Source: Ignavibacteriales bacterium
GTDB lineage: Bacteria > Bacteroidota > Ignavibacteria > Ignavibacteriales > Melioribacteraceae
Direction: 5' to 3'
Assembly (NCBI GenBank): GCA_020635285.1
Contig: JACKAB010000005.1
Coordinates: forward strand, 310,001 to 374,000
Length of the DNA stretch: 64,000 nucleotides
The notes beneath the pieces are model-generated. The model had not been told where the DNA came from and made no database searches. It worked only from the letters and a program-made list of their open reading frames with translations. The translations under genes and the position numbers were made by a program. Below, piece by piece: positions 54,337-61,941 of this stretch (position 1 is its first letter; every line of letters starts with the position of its first letter).

Positions 54337-54400
54337 GTCATTCCCGTGAAAACGGGAATCTATTGAAAATAATCTGGATTCCGACTTTCGTGGTAATGAC
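54337..54400. repeat. Palindromic element of the GTCATTCCC family
   Basis: 64 bp with GTCATTCCCGTGAAAACGGGAAT at the left (inner hairpin CCCGT/ACGGG) and CGACTTTCGTGGTAATGAC at the right, so the GTCATT/AATGAC ends are kept. It lies in the 345-bp gap between the DUF4395 gene and the peroxiredoxin terminator. The part between 54401 and 54567 is AT-rich with nothing recognisable. Confidence 0.75.
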
Positions 54401-54567
54401 AGATAACCTAAAAGTAATTTTTCAGAAGTCTTATTATTAAAAATTAAAAAACAATTGCTATTTCGAAGTTCTTAATCTAAAACAGTTTTACATTTATTGA
54501 GATAAATTTAAAACATGAAGATAATATGTAGATTATTTTGAAGCAATTTTGAATGATGTGTTTCAAT

Positions 54568-54607
54568 AAAAAAGGCGAGGAACAGTTTTAAATAAACTGC
54601 ACTCGCC
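54568..54607 (-). terminator. Rho-independent terminator of the peroxiredoxin gene
   Basis: Stem with outer arms GGCGAG/CTCGCC and inner arms CAGTTT/AAACTG around a short loop. On the minus strand it is followed by a run of six T. It lies 29 bp past the stop of the peroxiredoxin gene. Confidence 0.85.
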
Positions 54608-54635
54608 AATGACTTTAAGAAAGTTTTCTTGGTTT

Positions 54636-55349
54636 CTATTTCTTTAAGATTTTATCAAGAACTTTATCTTTATCTAATTTCTTTGTACAGAAGAACCAAT
54701 CTTTACAATCAAGTTCGCTATCTTCCATTCTAGTTTTTGCCATACCGCATGAGCCGGCAGGACTGATAATTACGTCATCACCTGGATACCAATCTGCAGG
54801 TGTTGCAACGTTAAATTCATCAGCTGCTTGTAAAGCAATAATTACTCTATAAAGCTCATCAAAGTTTCTTCCTAAGCTTAATGGATAATAAATAATTGCA
54901 CGGATAATTCCTTTTGGATCAATAAAAAATACTGCTCTAACTGCTTTTGTAGAATCTTCATTAGGTTGAATCATGCCGTATTTTTTAGCAACATCCATTT
55001 TGATATCTTCAATTAAAGGGAAATTTACTTCTACATCTTTCATTCCTTTGTATTCAATCTTTTCTTTGATTGTTCTTAACCAAGCAATATGGCTGTAAAG
55101 ACCATCAATTGAAAGACCTACAAGTTTGCAATTTGCTTTTGCAAATTTATCTTCCATGGTTGCAAATGTCATAAATTCAGATGTACAAACTGGTGTAAAA
55201 TCAGCAGGGTGACTAAATAAAATAACCCAATCGCCTTTATAATCAGCAGGGAAGTTAATATCGCCTTGTGTTGTAACTGCTTTAAATTCTGGTGCTGCAT
55301 CGCCAATTCTTGGCATGCTAACAATTGGTTGTTCGTGTGTTTGTTCCAT
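54636..55349 (-). CDS. Peroxiredoxin, 1-Cys/Prx6 type
   Basis: 237 residues. The peroxidatic Cys55 is in HPADFTPVCTSEF. RAVFFIDPKGIIRAIIYYP and LDCKDWFFCTKK near the C terminus are marks of the long Prx6-like group rather than AhpC. It reduces hydrogen peroxide and organic peroxides in the cytoplasm. A second Cys in SPAGSCGM and two in the tail could act in resolution. The gene is 24 bp downstream of the PerR-like regulator, in the same direction, so PerR probably controls both. Frame intact; a strong terminator follows. Confidence 0.94.
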   Translation of the reverse strand: MEQTHEQPIVSMPRIGDAAPEFKAVTTQGDINFPADYKGDWVILFSHPADFTPVCTSEFMTFATMEDKFAKANCKLVGLSIDGLYSHIAWLRTIKEKIEYKGMKDVEVNFPLIEDIKMDVAKKYGMIQPNEDSTKAVRAVFFIDPKGIIRAIIYYPLSLGRNFDELYRVIIALQAADEFNVATPADWYPGDDVIISPAGSCGMAKTRMEDSELDCKDWFFCTKKLDKDKVLDKILKK

Positions 55350-55373
55350 TTTGATTCCTTTTAGTTTAGTTAT

Positions 55374-55799
55374 TTAACATTTATCAAATTTACCTCTGAT
55401 TTGAAGAACGACTTCTTCAACTGTAAATCCAGAGAAATTTTTCTTTTTGAAATAATTTTTTAAAATTTTATCCAGATCTTCATCAACATAATCTTCAATT
55501 AATTCGCATTCGGTGCAGTAAAGATGATGATGGTGATTCATAATTCCATCGTACCTCATTGTATCGCTATCAGTTTTTACTTTCTTTATTAACTCGTTTT
55601 CTACAAGCGTATCTAAAACTTTATAGACCGTTCCTGTAGCCACATTTGGATGTTTCTCTCTAACATACGAGATAATATTTTCTGCAGTAGGATGATTATT
55701 TAAACTGTAAATAGCTTCCAGAATGTTCATCCTCTGTGGGGTTACTTTCAGTCCTTTATCCGCTAGGGAATCTCTTAGCTGTGTTATATTTATTTGCAT
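55374..55799 (-). CDS. Fur-family peroxide-stress regulator (PerR-like)
   Basis: 141 residues. The winged helix reads GLKVTPQRMNILEAIY, then HPTAENIISYVRE and TGTVYKVLDTLVE. The metal region MNHHHHLYCTECELIEDY has the His cluster and Cys pair. The tail has a single Cys. Being next to the peroxiredoxin argues for PerR rather than Fur or Zur. PerR senses hydrogen peroxide by metal-catalysed oxidation of His and releases DNA. A 6-4-6 inverted repeat lies just upstream. Frame intact. Confidence 0.87.
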   Translation of the reverse strand: MQINITQLRDSLADKGLKVTPQRMNILEAIYSLNNHPTAENIISYVREKHPNVATGTVYKVLDTLVENELIKKVKTDSDTMRYDGIMNHHHHLYCTECELIEDYVDEDLDKILKNYFKKKNFSGFTVEEVVLQIRGKFDKC

Positions 55800-55824
55800 A
55801 ATGAATAATACCTAAATGAGAATA

Positions 55825-55840
55825 ATTCTTAATAAAGAAT
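55825..55840. promoter_or_regulatory. Candidate PerR/Fur-type operator
   Basis: ATTCTT-AATA-AAGAAT, a perfect inverted repeat in the promoter region of the PerR-like gene, 26 bp before its start. Related to Fur-family boxes (AT-rich palindromes of 15-19 bp) but not identical to the classic PerR box, so binding is inferred from position. Confidence 0.4.
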
Positions 55841-55944
55841 AACTCAATATAAATAAAATTGTGAAATTATGAAAGCAGAATTGTGTTAAGAATTTTATTA
55901 TTTGTAGAAGTGATTAAAAATTAAAATGAAGAAATTCTCTTATC

Positions 55945-56283
55945 CTAAAAATCCCCATCAATTATTAATAATTTTACTCCGTCTTTGGTAATTGAACGGT
56001 GGGAACTTAATTCATCTGAAACAACGTAAGTCATGCCTTTTGTTAAAATAAACTTTTCGCCATCTTCCATTTCACTGATGAATTCACCTTCCAAGCAATG
56101 AACAATGTGTCCTTTCTTGCACCAGTGATCTGCAATATAACCTTTAGAATATTCAACTAATCTGATTCGCAAACCTTCTAATTGTGTAGTCTGCCAATAT
56201 GCTGTGCCCGTTTCACCTTTGTGTTCTGTCTTTGGAATTTTTGTCCAATCTAATAATTGAAATGGAATATTATTTGTACTCAT
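55945..56283 (-). CDS. Cupin-fold protein (DHCW-motif type)
   Basis: 112 residues with the block ADHWCKKGHIVHCLEGEF, which marks the small DHCW-motif cupins, and YVVSDELSSHRS near the end. A single-domain beta-barrel, probably metal-binding. Enzymatic activity is not known. It is the first of several short accessory genes on this strand. Frame intact. Confidence 0.8.
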   Translation of the reverse strand: MSTNNIPFQLLDWTKIPKTEHKGETGTAYWQTTQLEGLRIRLVEYSKGYIADHWCKKGHIVHCLEGEFISEMEDGEKFILTKGMTYVVSDELSSHRSITKDGVKLLIIDGDF

Positions 56284-56312
56284 GATTGTTGTTAGTTAGT
56301 TTGGTGATTTGC

Positions 56313-56825
56313 TCAATTATTTTTCTCAAATAAAAATGAAATTTGATTTTCATCATCAGAAATTTTTGCAGTTAATATCTTTTCATCAAATGAATACTCA
56401 ATTATTTTGGGGAATTCATTTAACTTATTTTCGCAAGTAAAGGTATTCTTAGCATGATTTATAAATTTAAAAAGAGTTGGAAATTCATTTACTCCAGTTA
56501 CTTCTAAATTCCAGACATCTCTAATTTTTATGAGTCTTAAATTTTCTTTAAATATTGTATCATTTTCAGCAAGTGTAAATCCTTCTCCAACATAAATTTC
56601 CTGGGATTCCTTTCTCCAATTTTCATAAGTCTTTTTCCCAATTTCATCGTTTGTCCTTTCCCAATTACCAATAAGCCAATCTAAGTCATTGCTGGTTTTA
56701 GTTTTGTCACTAGTTAAGTTTTCATTTTTGTAATTAGTTGAACATGATAAAAGAGAAAATAAAAATATACATATGGTAAGATTTAATGATAATATTCTAA
56801 ATTTTGCTAATTGTTTAATCAACAT
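56313..56825 (-). CDS. Lipoprotein, DUF6265-like
   Basis: 170 residues. A long N-terminal hydrophobic leader ends in a lipobox (FLFSLLSC). The mature protein begins LDWLIGNWERTND and continues YENWRKES, a pattern of small lipocalin-like DUF6265 proteins that fold as a calycin barrel. Function unknown, probably in the outer-membrane periplasmic face. 29 bp upstream of the cupin gene in transcription order. Frame intact. Confidence 0.65.
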   Translation of the reverse strand: MLIKQLAKFRILSLNLTICIFLFSLLSCSTNYKNENLTSDKTKTSNDLDWLIGNWERTNDEIGKKTYENWRKESQEIYVGEGFTLAENDTIFKENLRLIKIRDVWNLEVTGVNEFPTLFKFINHAKNTFTCENKLNEFPKIIEYSFDEKILTAKISDDENQISFLFEKNN

Positions 56826-56861
56826 AAGTCATCACCTTAAAATAAGATTGTTTAAAAGAAA

Positions 56862-57362
56862 TTATGATTTATATTCGCTTTCTAAAATTGAATAAACTCT
56901 TTGAGACCGGTATCCATTTTCTGTTTTAAATTTATCTCTTAATACGCCTTCTTGAATAAAACCTTCCGATTCATATAATTTATATGCTCTTTTGTTATCG
57001 TCATAAACATCTAGCCATAATCTGTGAAATTTTAATTTTTCGAAACATAGTATTTTTAATAATTGCAGAGCCTCTCTTCCAAATCCAGTACCTTTTTCAT
57101 TTATTGCAATTCTTCTAAGTTCTAATGAACTATGTATTCCTTCTAACCCAAACAGAAGCATATGTCCAACCAATTTATCATTATCCAGCCGCCTAATTGA
57201 TAAGTGAATACAATCGTCATCATCTAAAAGTGCTAAATGTTTTTCTTTTGTATAACTATTTATAAATTGGTTATTAGAAATCTCAAATTCCATCACTTTA
57301 TCAATATCTGACTCAATAGTATTTATCAGTTTAATTTTATTTCCACTAAGATTTACATTCAT
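56862..57362 (-). CDS. GNAT-family N-acetyltransferase
   Basis: 166 residues. The acetyl-CoA-binding segment is RRIAINEKGTGFGREALQLL, with the Q/RxxGxG/A pattern (GTGFGR). LWLDVYDDNKRAYKLYESEGF is the motif C/B region of RimJ/RimL-like transferases. Substrate unknown; an amino sugar or ribosomal protein N terminus is typical. Frame intact. It follows the VOC gene by 59 bp. Confidence 0.85.
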   Translation of the reverse strand: MNVNLSGNKIKLINTIESDIDKVMEFEISNNQFINSYTKEKHLALLDDDDCIHLSIRRLDNDKLVGHMLLFGLEGIHSSLELRRIAINEKGTGFGREALQLLKILCFEKLKFHRLWLDVYDDNKRAYKLYESEGFIQEGVLRDKFKTENGYRSQRVYSILESEYKS

Positions 57363-57421
57363 CTAAATTCCAATTGTATTTTATGCCTTCTCTATTATTT
57401 TCAGCATTTCTAATTAATTTA

Positions 57422-57820
57422 TCATCCATATTGCTTTGGTTCAACCAAATCAAAAAGATTACCGTACAAGTCAGCAAATACCGCAACAGTACCATATTCT
57501 TCATATCTGGGTTGTTCAATAAACTTAACACCATTCTGAGTGTACAATTTATAATCTCTTTCAAAATTATCTGTGTGCAAAAATAGAAATACTCTGCCGC
57601 CAGTCTGATTCCCAATTCTACTTTTCTGTTCCTCGTTTTTGGCTTCGGCTAATAACAAACATGTTTTACCATCACCGGGAGGAGAAACCAAAACCCATCT
57701 TTTTGTTTCACTAAGTTTTGTATCTTCCACAAGAGTAAATTTTAATGTCTGAGTATAGAATTCAATTGCTTTATCGTAGTTATCCACAACAATTGAAACG
57801 CTGGCTAATTTCTGTTTCAT
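57422..57820 (-). CDS. VOC-family (glyoxalase/bleomycin-resistance fold) protein
   Basis: 132 residues with two beta-alpha-beta-beta-beta modules: VSIVVDNYDKAIEFYTQTLKF at the start, and FIEQPRYEEYGTVAVFADLYGNLFDLVEP at the end. The metal ligands Glu (VEP) and others are as in glyoxalase I-like proteins; LHTDNFERDY opens the second module. A dioxygenase, thiol transferase or resistance protein is possible. Frame intact. Another reading frame covers the 27-residue region after the stop, but I see no gene there. Confidence 0.82.
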   Translation of the reverse strand: MKQKLASVSIVVDNYDKAIEFYTQTLKFTLVEDTKLSETKRWVLVSPPGDGKTCLLLAEAKNEEQKSRIGNQTGGRVFLFLHTDNFERDYKLYTQNGVKFIEQPRYEEYGTVAVFADLYGNLFDLVEPKQYG

Positions 57821-57879
57821 TTATTTTGACTATCCTATTTTTTTGAAATTGAAAGATTTTGATGCTATGAATATCTTTT

Positions 57880-58593
57880 CTATTGTATTAATTGTTCAAC
57901 ATATTTATTTATTCTGTTATTTCGTGATTGTATAAATTTAGTCACTTTATTCTTGTAAGTTAAATAGTCTTTAACATCATTGAAAGTTGGTTTAGTTTTG
58001 AAGTTGTCGAAAGGCAAATAGAATTTTACTTGTTGTCTGTTGTCAATTAAATCATCAAGTAGGAAAAACTTTACATAGCCTAAAAAGTTGTCAAACATTT
58101 TAAAGAAGTTTCTATATCTATATAATGTGTCATAAAGTGGACTTGTCTGTCCAATGTAAAAAAGTCGAATGCATTCTAATTTCAAATCAAATCTGTCGTC
58201 AATAAATTTATTAACTCCTCTTTCTTCATTGATTGTCAATTTGTGATCTATTTTATTTTTGGGGAATATTGTGTATGCGCCGATTGTGCTACTAATTTCA
58301 AATAGTTCGTTTACATTGTCATAGATTTGTTTTATAAGCCATTTCTTTCGTGCATTATTTTTATACGAGTGTGTAATTGCATCACTTCCTAATAGAAATC
58401 CCCCAAGTTCAGAATTGTGATATAAATCTATGCCACTTTTTTTGTCGGTTAACTCGAATATTGTTTCATTAGGTAATGTTTTATTCCATAATTCTTTATG
58501 ATAGTTAAGTAAAGTCGTGCTTGTACTATCTGGGTCACCACCGTTAACATCTGAATAAACTTTAAAATTAGTATTAATCAATAATTCATTCAC
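57880..58593 (-). CDS. Hypothetical protein, probably DUF6994 family
   Basis: 237 residues, no signal peptide or membrane segment. Blocks such as VNGGDPDSTSTTLLNYHKEL, LLGSDAITHSY and FYIGQTSPLYDTLYRYRNFF recall the DUF6994 family, known from scattered bacteria. FFLLDDLID and VKFYLPFDNF near the C terminus support it. Function unknown. It often occurs in accessory regions; here it lies next to the tyrA/GH105 junction. Frame intact. Confidence 0.55.
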   Translation of the reverse strand: MNELLINTNFKVYSDVNGGDPDSTSTTLLNYHKELWNKTLPNETIFELTDKKSGIDLYHNSELGGFLLGSDAITHSYKNNARKKWLIKQIYDNVNELFEISSTIGAYTIFPKNKIDHKLTINEERGVNKFIDDRFDLKLECIRLFYIGQTSPLYDTLYRYRNFFKMFDNFLGYVKFFLLDDLIDNRQQVKFYLPFDNFKTKPTFNDVKDYLTYKNKVTKFIQSRNNRINKYVEQLIQ

Positions 58594-58646
58594 TTGTCTT
58601 TCGTTTTATGGGTTATTTGTCAACTGACACACAACATCCTAATCCA

Positions 58647-58676
58647 TTTAACAATAAATTCAATATTATTGTTAAA
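58647..58676. repeat. AT-rich perfect hairpin downstream of the tyrA 3'-end remnant
   Basis: Eleven-base perfect arms TTTAACAATAA (58647-58657) and TTATTGTTAAA (58666-58676) with an 8-base loop. It may end transcription coming from GH105. A related GAAATTTATTGTTA stretch lies at about the same distance beyond the true tyrA stop, suggesting that the duplication extends this far. Confidence 0.6.
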
Positions 58677-58770
58677 CGTTTACCTTTAATTACAAATCAA
58701 AATGCGATTTTTTAAACTAAATAATAGAGTATCATAATACTTGAACCTAAAAAAGAAAATCGTAAAGCAC

Positions 58771-58872
58771 TTACTCGCTAAACTTAAATCCGAAATCACT
58801 AAGTATTAGTTTACAGCTTCTGCTATTTCTTTTGATGCAAATGAAAGTCGGAATGTGTCGCCATTGCCTTCT
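58771..58872 (-). pseudogene. Second, truncated copy of the tyrA 3' end
   Basis: On the minus strand the sequence encodes EGNGDTFRLSFASKEIAEA, one shift, then KLILSDFGFKFSE and a stop at 58771. The real tyrA ends REGNGGTFRFAFATKEIAES, KLLLGDLGFKFRE at 60500. The two stretches align over about 100 bp at roughly 70% nucleotide identity by eye. This copy has no upstream part: it begins inside the end of the GH105 frame, where it is read in another frame as the last residues. It looks like a displaced original tyrA tail, or the rest of a lost paralogue. Confidence 0.75.
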
Positions 58873-60160
58873 CAAATTCCAAGCTGGCCATTATAAACGG
58901 GCCAAGCACTTTTCCTTCGGTGTTGTTGTTTATCACCACATCACTGCCGCACAAATAGTAATCGGCATCTCCTTTGCGTGTGTTACTTAAGCCTGCCGAT
59001 TCACAGCTTTGAATAATTTTGATTTTTCCGTCTGGCTCTTCCACAATAAAATTTTTAATTAAACCTTGATATGCCTTAATTGCAACAGGCATATACGTAT
59101 TACTATCGAGAACCCCTAAACGAATACCTTTGAGATAACCATAGGTAAACATAGATGAGGCTGAAGATTCTAAATAGTTATTTATACCACAAGAACTTGT
59201 CTTGCTGCTATCGTATTGCAGAAGTTGGTACCAGCATCCTGATTTAGTGTCTTGACGAGCTTTTAGTCCGTCGGCTACCATATTTACATATTTTACCAAA
59301 CGTGGCCGAGCCGAATGATCATTGGGGATATTTTCAAGGACGTCTACTAACGCACCAAAGAACCAACCCATACCTCGTCCCCAGAACTCTTGTGAGCGTC
59401 CTGTTTTAGGATCGGCCCAAAAAGATGAGGCCTCATTTTGCGGCTCAGCCGACCAAGCGTGATAGTTAAGCTTTTTTTGAGCATCCCATGTATAAACAAA
59501 AATTGTGTCGAACTGTAAAGCTATGTCATCCCATGCCTTGTCATTCTCCACTTTACTTTCTTCCAAACCAAAGTTTCCTTGCCATTCGGCATACAAAGCC
59601 GGTCCCATATATAATCCATCCAACCACATCTGGTTTACATATTTCTTTTTGTGCCAAAAGCCTCCTTCACCAGGCAATGGAGCAGCGATGCGTATTTGTT
59701 CATTTACAAGTTTATTTTTGCAAATAGTAGCATTCTCTTTATAAGTTGCTGCTTTATCATTTTGACATTTGGCTTTTGCTCCACGGTATAATTCAAAAAA
59801 GATTTTTCCAGCGTTTAGGTCATCAATGTTGCTTTCGCCAAATCTCATTTGGATATGATCAGCATAGTCTTCTACTGCGGTGTAGTAAGGTTCACTCCAT
59901 GGCTGGTTTTGATAGTATTCCCAGGTCATTAGAATAGCTTTTCCAACTAATCCGGGAACATAATCCCATTCAATATTTCTTTCAGTTGTTGCTGTTTTAA
60001 AGTGAGTAGTTTCTGATTTATTTCGAAAATCACCCATGCGCGAGTTAATAATCCAGCGTGAGTAGAGGGTGTCCGGTTGGAAATCTGTTGCATAGATAGA
60101 GTTTACAGCAAGTAATGCAAAGACGAAGATTACAAAAAATTTATATTTGTTTTTTTTCAT
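58823..60160 (-). CDS. Unsaturated rhamnogalacturonyl hydrolase (GH105, YteR-like), secreted
   Basis: About 445 residues from ATG 60160 (signal peptide MKKNKYKFFVIFVFALLAVNSIYA; an upstream ATG at 60193 adds 11 unneeded residues). GH105/88 (alpha/alpha)6-barrel blocks: QMWLDGLYMGPALYAEW with the catalytic Asp, AWSAEPQNEASSFWA, EFWGRGMGWFFGALVDVLE, SCWYQLLQ-like GCWYQLLQYD, and GPFIMASLEFE at the C terminus. It cleaves unsaturated galacturonyl ends left by pectin lyases. The base composition is clearly less AT-rich than its neighbours, and it lies alone among aromatic-biosynthesis genes. Its last 14 residues (AMATHSDFHLHQKK) are read from the duplicated tyrA tail in another frame. A likely lateral acquisition. 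Confidence 0.88.
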   Translation of the reverse strand: MKKNKYKFFVIFVFALLAVNSIYATDFQPDTLYSRWIINSRMGDFRNKSETTHFKTATTERNIEWDYVPGLVGKAILMTWEYYQNQPWSEPYYTAVEDYADHIQMRFGESNIDDLNAGKIFFELYRGAKAKCQNDKAATYKENATICKNKLVNEQIRIAAPLPGEGGFWHKKKYVNQMWLDGLYMGPALYAEWQGNFGLEESKVENDKAWDDIALQFDTIFVYTWDAQKKLNYHAWSAEPQNEASSFWADPKTGRSQEFWGRGMGWFFGALVDVLENIPNDHSARPRLVKYVNMVADGLKARQDTKSGCWYQLLQYDSSKTSSCGINNYLESSASSMFTYGYLKGIRLGVLDSNTYMPVAIKAYQGLIKNFIVEEPDGKIKIIQSCESAGLSNTRKGDADYYLCGSDVVINNNTEGKVLGPFIMASLEFEKAMATHSDFHLHQKK

Positions 60161-60193
60161 TGATTTACCTTGAATTATTTTCGAATCATACAA

Positions 60194-60499
60194 AGATTAC
60201 AAAAATAGTAAAAATACAAAACAATGATAGTGAAGTTTTGCAAACCTCACCTTTTTAACTTACCCAAAGCTTTTTATAGGGAATCACTTTCTGAGTAACT
60301 GTAGTAAAAAACTCCAATTTATAATATAATTGTTAATTTCTAATTTACTATTTATTAATGCTTTACTAAATCCCAATATACTTAAAGACATATAACAATA
60401 AATTTCAAGTTAGTATATAACATTAAATTCCAAGTACAAATTGAAATGTTATTTATTATAATATGTAAATATTAAAGTATTAAAAAGATGATGGAAAAA
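60194..60499. other. AT-rich intergenic region between tyrA and GH105
   Basis: About 306 bp without a gene. It should hold the GH105 promoter and the tyrA 3' untranslated region. An imperfect inverted pair, ATAACAATAAATTTCAA (from 60390) and TTGAAATGTTATTTAT (to about 60460), resembles the hairpin at 58647. No promoter is clear enough to name. Confidence 0.4.
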
Positions 60500-61588
60500 C
60501 TACTCTCTAAACTTAAATCCTAAGTCTCCGAGCAATAGTTTAGCGGATTCGGCTATTTCTTTAGTTGCAAATGCAAATCTGAAAGTGCCGCCATTTCCTT
60601 CCCGGATTTTAAAAGTTCAATATCTTTAATATTAATTTTTGCTTCGTAGAGTTTTGTGGAAATTTTGCTAATTACACCAGGTTCATCTTTAACAAAAATA
60701 AACACATCATGCACAGGAGTGAGGAAACCTTTACTATTTTTGGGTATTTCGTCGCGGCTTTTTCTGGCTAAATTAAAATAATTTGACATGGATTTTTCGT
60801 CATTATCAGTTATCCATTTTTTTACATTTTTTAATTCGTTTTCAAATTCTTCAAGTGCGGTAAGGATTTGATTTTTATTTCTATTGATTACAGAATCCCA
60901 AATGTTAAAATCGCTGGAAGCAATTCTTGTCATATCTCTAAAACCGCCGGCGGCTAAATCTAAAAATTGTAATTATCAGTTTTAAGTCCGGCTGTATTTA
61001 CTAAAGCAACTGCAAGCAATTGCGGAAGGTGACTAACGCTTGCGGCAATAACATCATGTTGCTTAGCTGGAATGTGTAAAATGTTGGCACCGAGTAATTC
61101 AATTATTTCTTTAAAATCGGTAAGCTCCGGATTCTGAATTAAATCTTCAGTTACAATATAAACTGCATTCTCAAACAAAAGAGGATCGGAATTATCAAAT
61201 CCGCCGAGCTCTTTACCGCTCATAGGATGTCCGCCAATATAAATACCTCTGCTGTTTAATTTTGCCCATTCCTTTTGAAAAACTAATTTCACTCCGCTTA
61301 CATCAGTTAGAATTGTATTTTCTTTTAAGAGAGGGGCAATAGTTTTAAAATATTTTAAATTTGTTTCAAGAGGGAGGCATAAAAATATTAAGTCGGAATT
61401 TATTGACTCTTCGGGATTTTTAAGTTTGGTATCAATAACTTTTTGCGCAATTGCTTTTTCTAGAACTTCAGGTACATCAAAAGCTGAGATCAAAAAACTA
61501 CGGCTGCTGTTTTTTTCAATGCTTTGGCAATTGATCCGCCAATTAAGCCCAAACCCAGTATTGATATATTTTCAATTTTTGATTTCAT
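60500..61588 (-). CDS. tyrA: Prephenate dehydrogenase with C-terminal ACT domain, frameshifted
   Basis: About 363 residues from ATG 61588. N-terminal NAD motif SILGLGLIGGSIAKAL, then DVSGVKLVFQKEW and YIGGHPMSGKELGG with the substrate-binding His. VIAASVSHLPQLLAVAL and FLDLAAGGFRDMTRIASS are the helical domain motifs. The ACT domain near the end (DVFIFVKDEPGVISKI) binds aromatic amino acids for feedback control. Frameshifts near 61500, 60945 and 60605 split it. It makes 4-hydroxyphenylpyruvate for tyrosine. aroF lies upstream on the same strand across a repeat-filled gap. Its last 100 bp recur at 58771. Confidence 0.88.
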
Positions 61589-61686
61589 ACTTAGTTTCTA
61601 GTTTGTCAATCCACACTCGAATCAGATTCTTATTTTTTAGATTTTGAATAAATTCAGAAGGACATGTTAATTATCTTTTCCCCATC

Positions 61687-61860
61687 TTTTGTAATGCTGA
61701 ACTTGTTTCAGCATCAACTTTAGATCCCAAAATAAATTCGGGATGACAAGTTATTTTTGTTTTGTAATTCCCGAATGTTCCCCGATAAAAACATTCGAGG
61801 ACAGGCTTAATCGGGAATCCACTCGTTTCCCTTAGATTCCGACTTAAAATTTGCTTGACA
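61687..61860. repeat. Cluster of degenerate palindromic repeats between aroF and tyrA
   Basis: Within the 353-bp gap, TGCTGAACTTGTTTCAGCATC (near 61692, hairpin GCTGAA/TTCAGC), CGGGATGACAAG, ATTCCCGAATGTT...AACATTCGAGGA, AATCGGGAATCCA and AGATTCCGACTT follow one another. These are pieces of the GTCATTCCC-type element, broken or nested. No open frame. The rest of the gap is AT-rich. Confidence 0.6.
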
Positions 61861-61898
61861 GCCAGCCGGAATGAAAAAAAACAATTAATAATATTACA

Positions 61899-61928
61899 CT
61901 GTTGCCATTGTTTACTCAAGGGCAACAG
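61899..61928 (-). terminator. Hairpin just downstream of aroF, possible terminator
   Basis: Perfect 8-bp stem CTGTTGCC (61899-61906) with GGCAACAG (61921-61928), 14 bp past the aroF stop. On the minus strand a run of T follows, but only about 17 bases later, so its strength as a terminator is uncertain. Confidence 0.45.
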
Positions 61929-61941
61929 CTAAATTAAAAAA

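Noticed and set aside
57346..57421. A 27-residue open frame between the VOC and GNAT genes (MDDKLIRNAENN...)
   Set aside because: Too short, overlaps the GNAT start, and matches nothing I know; it may be a trace of a lost gene.
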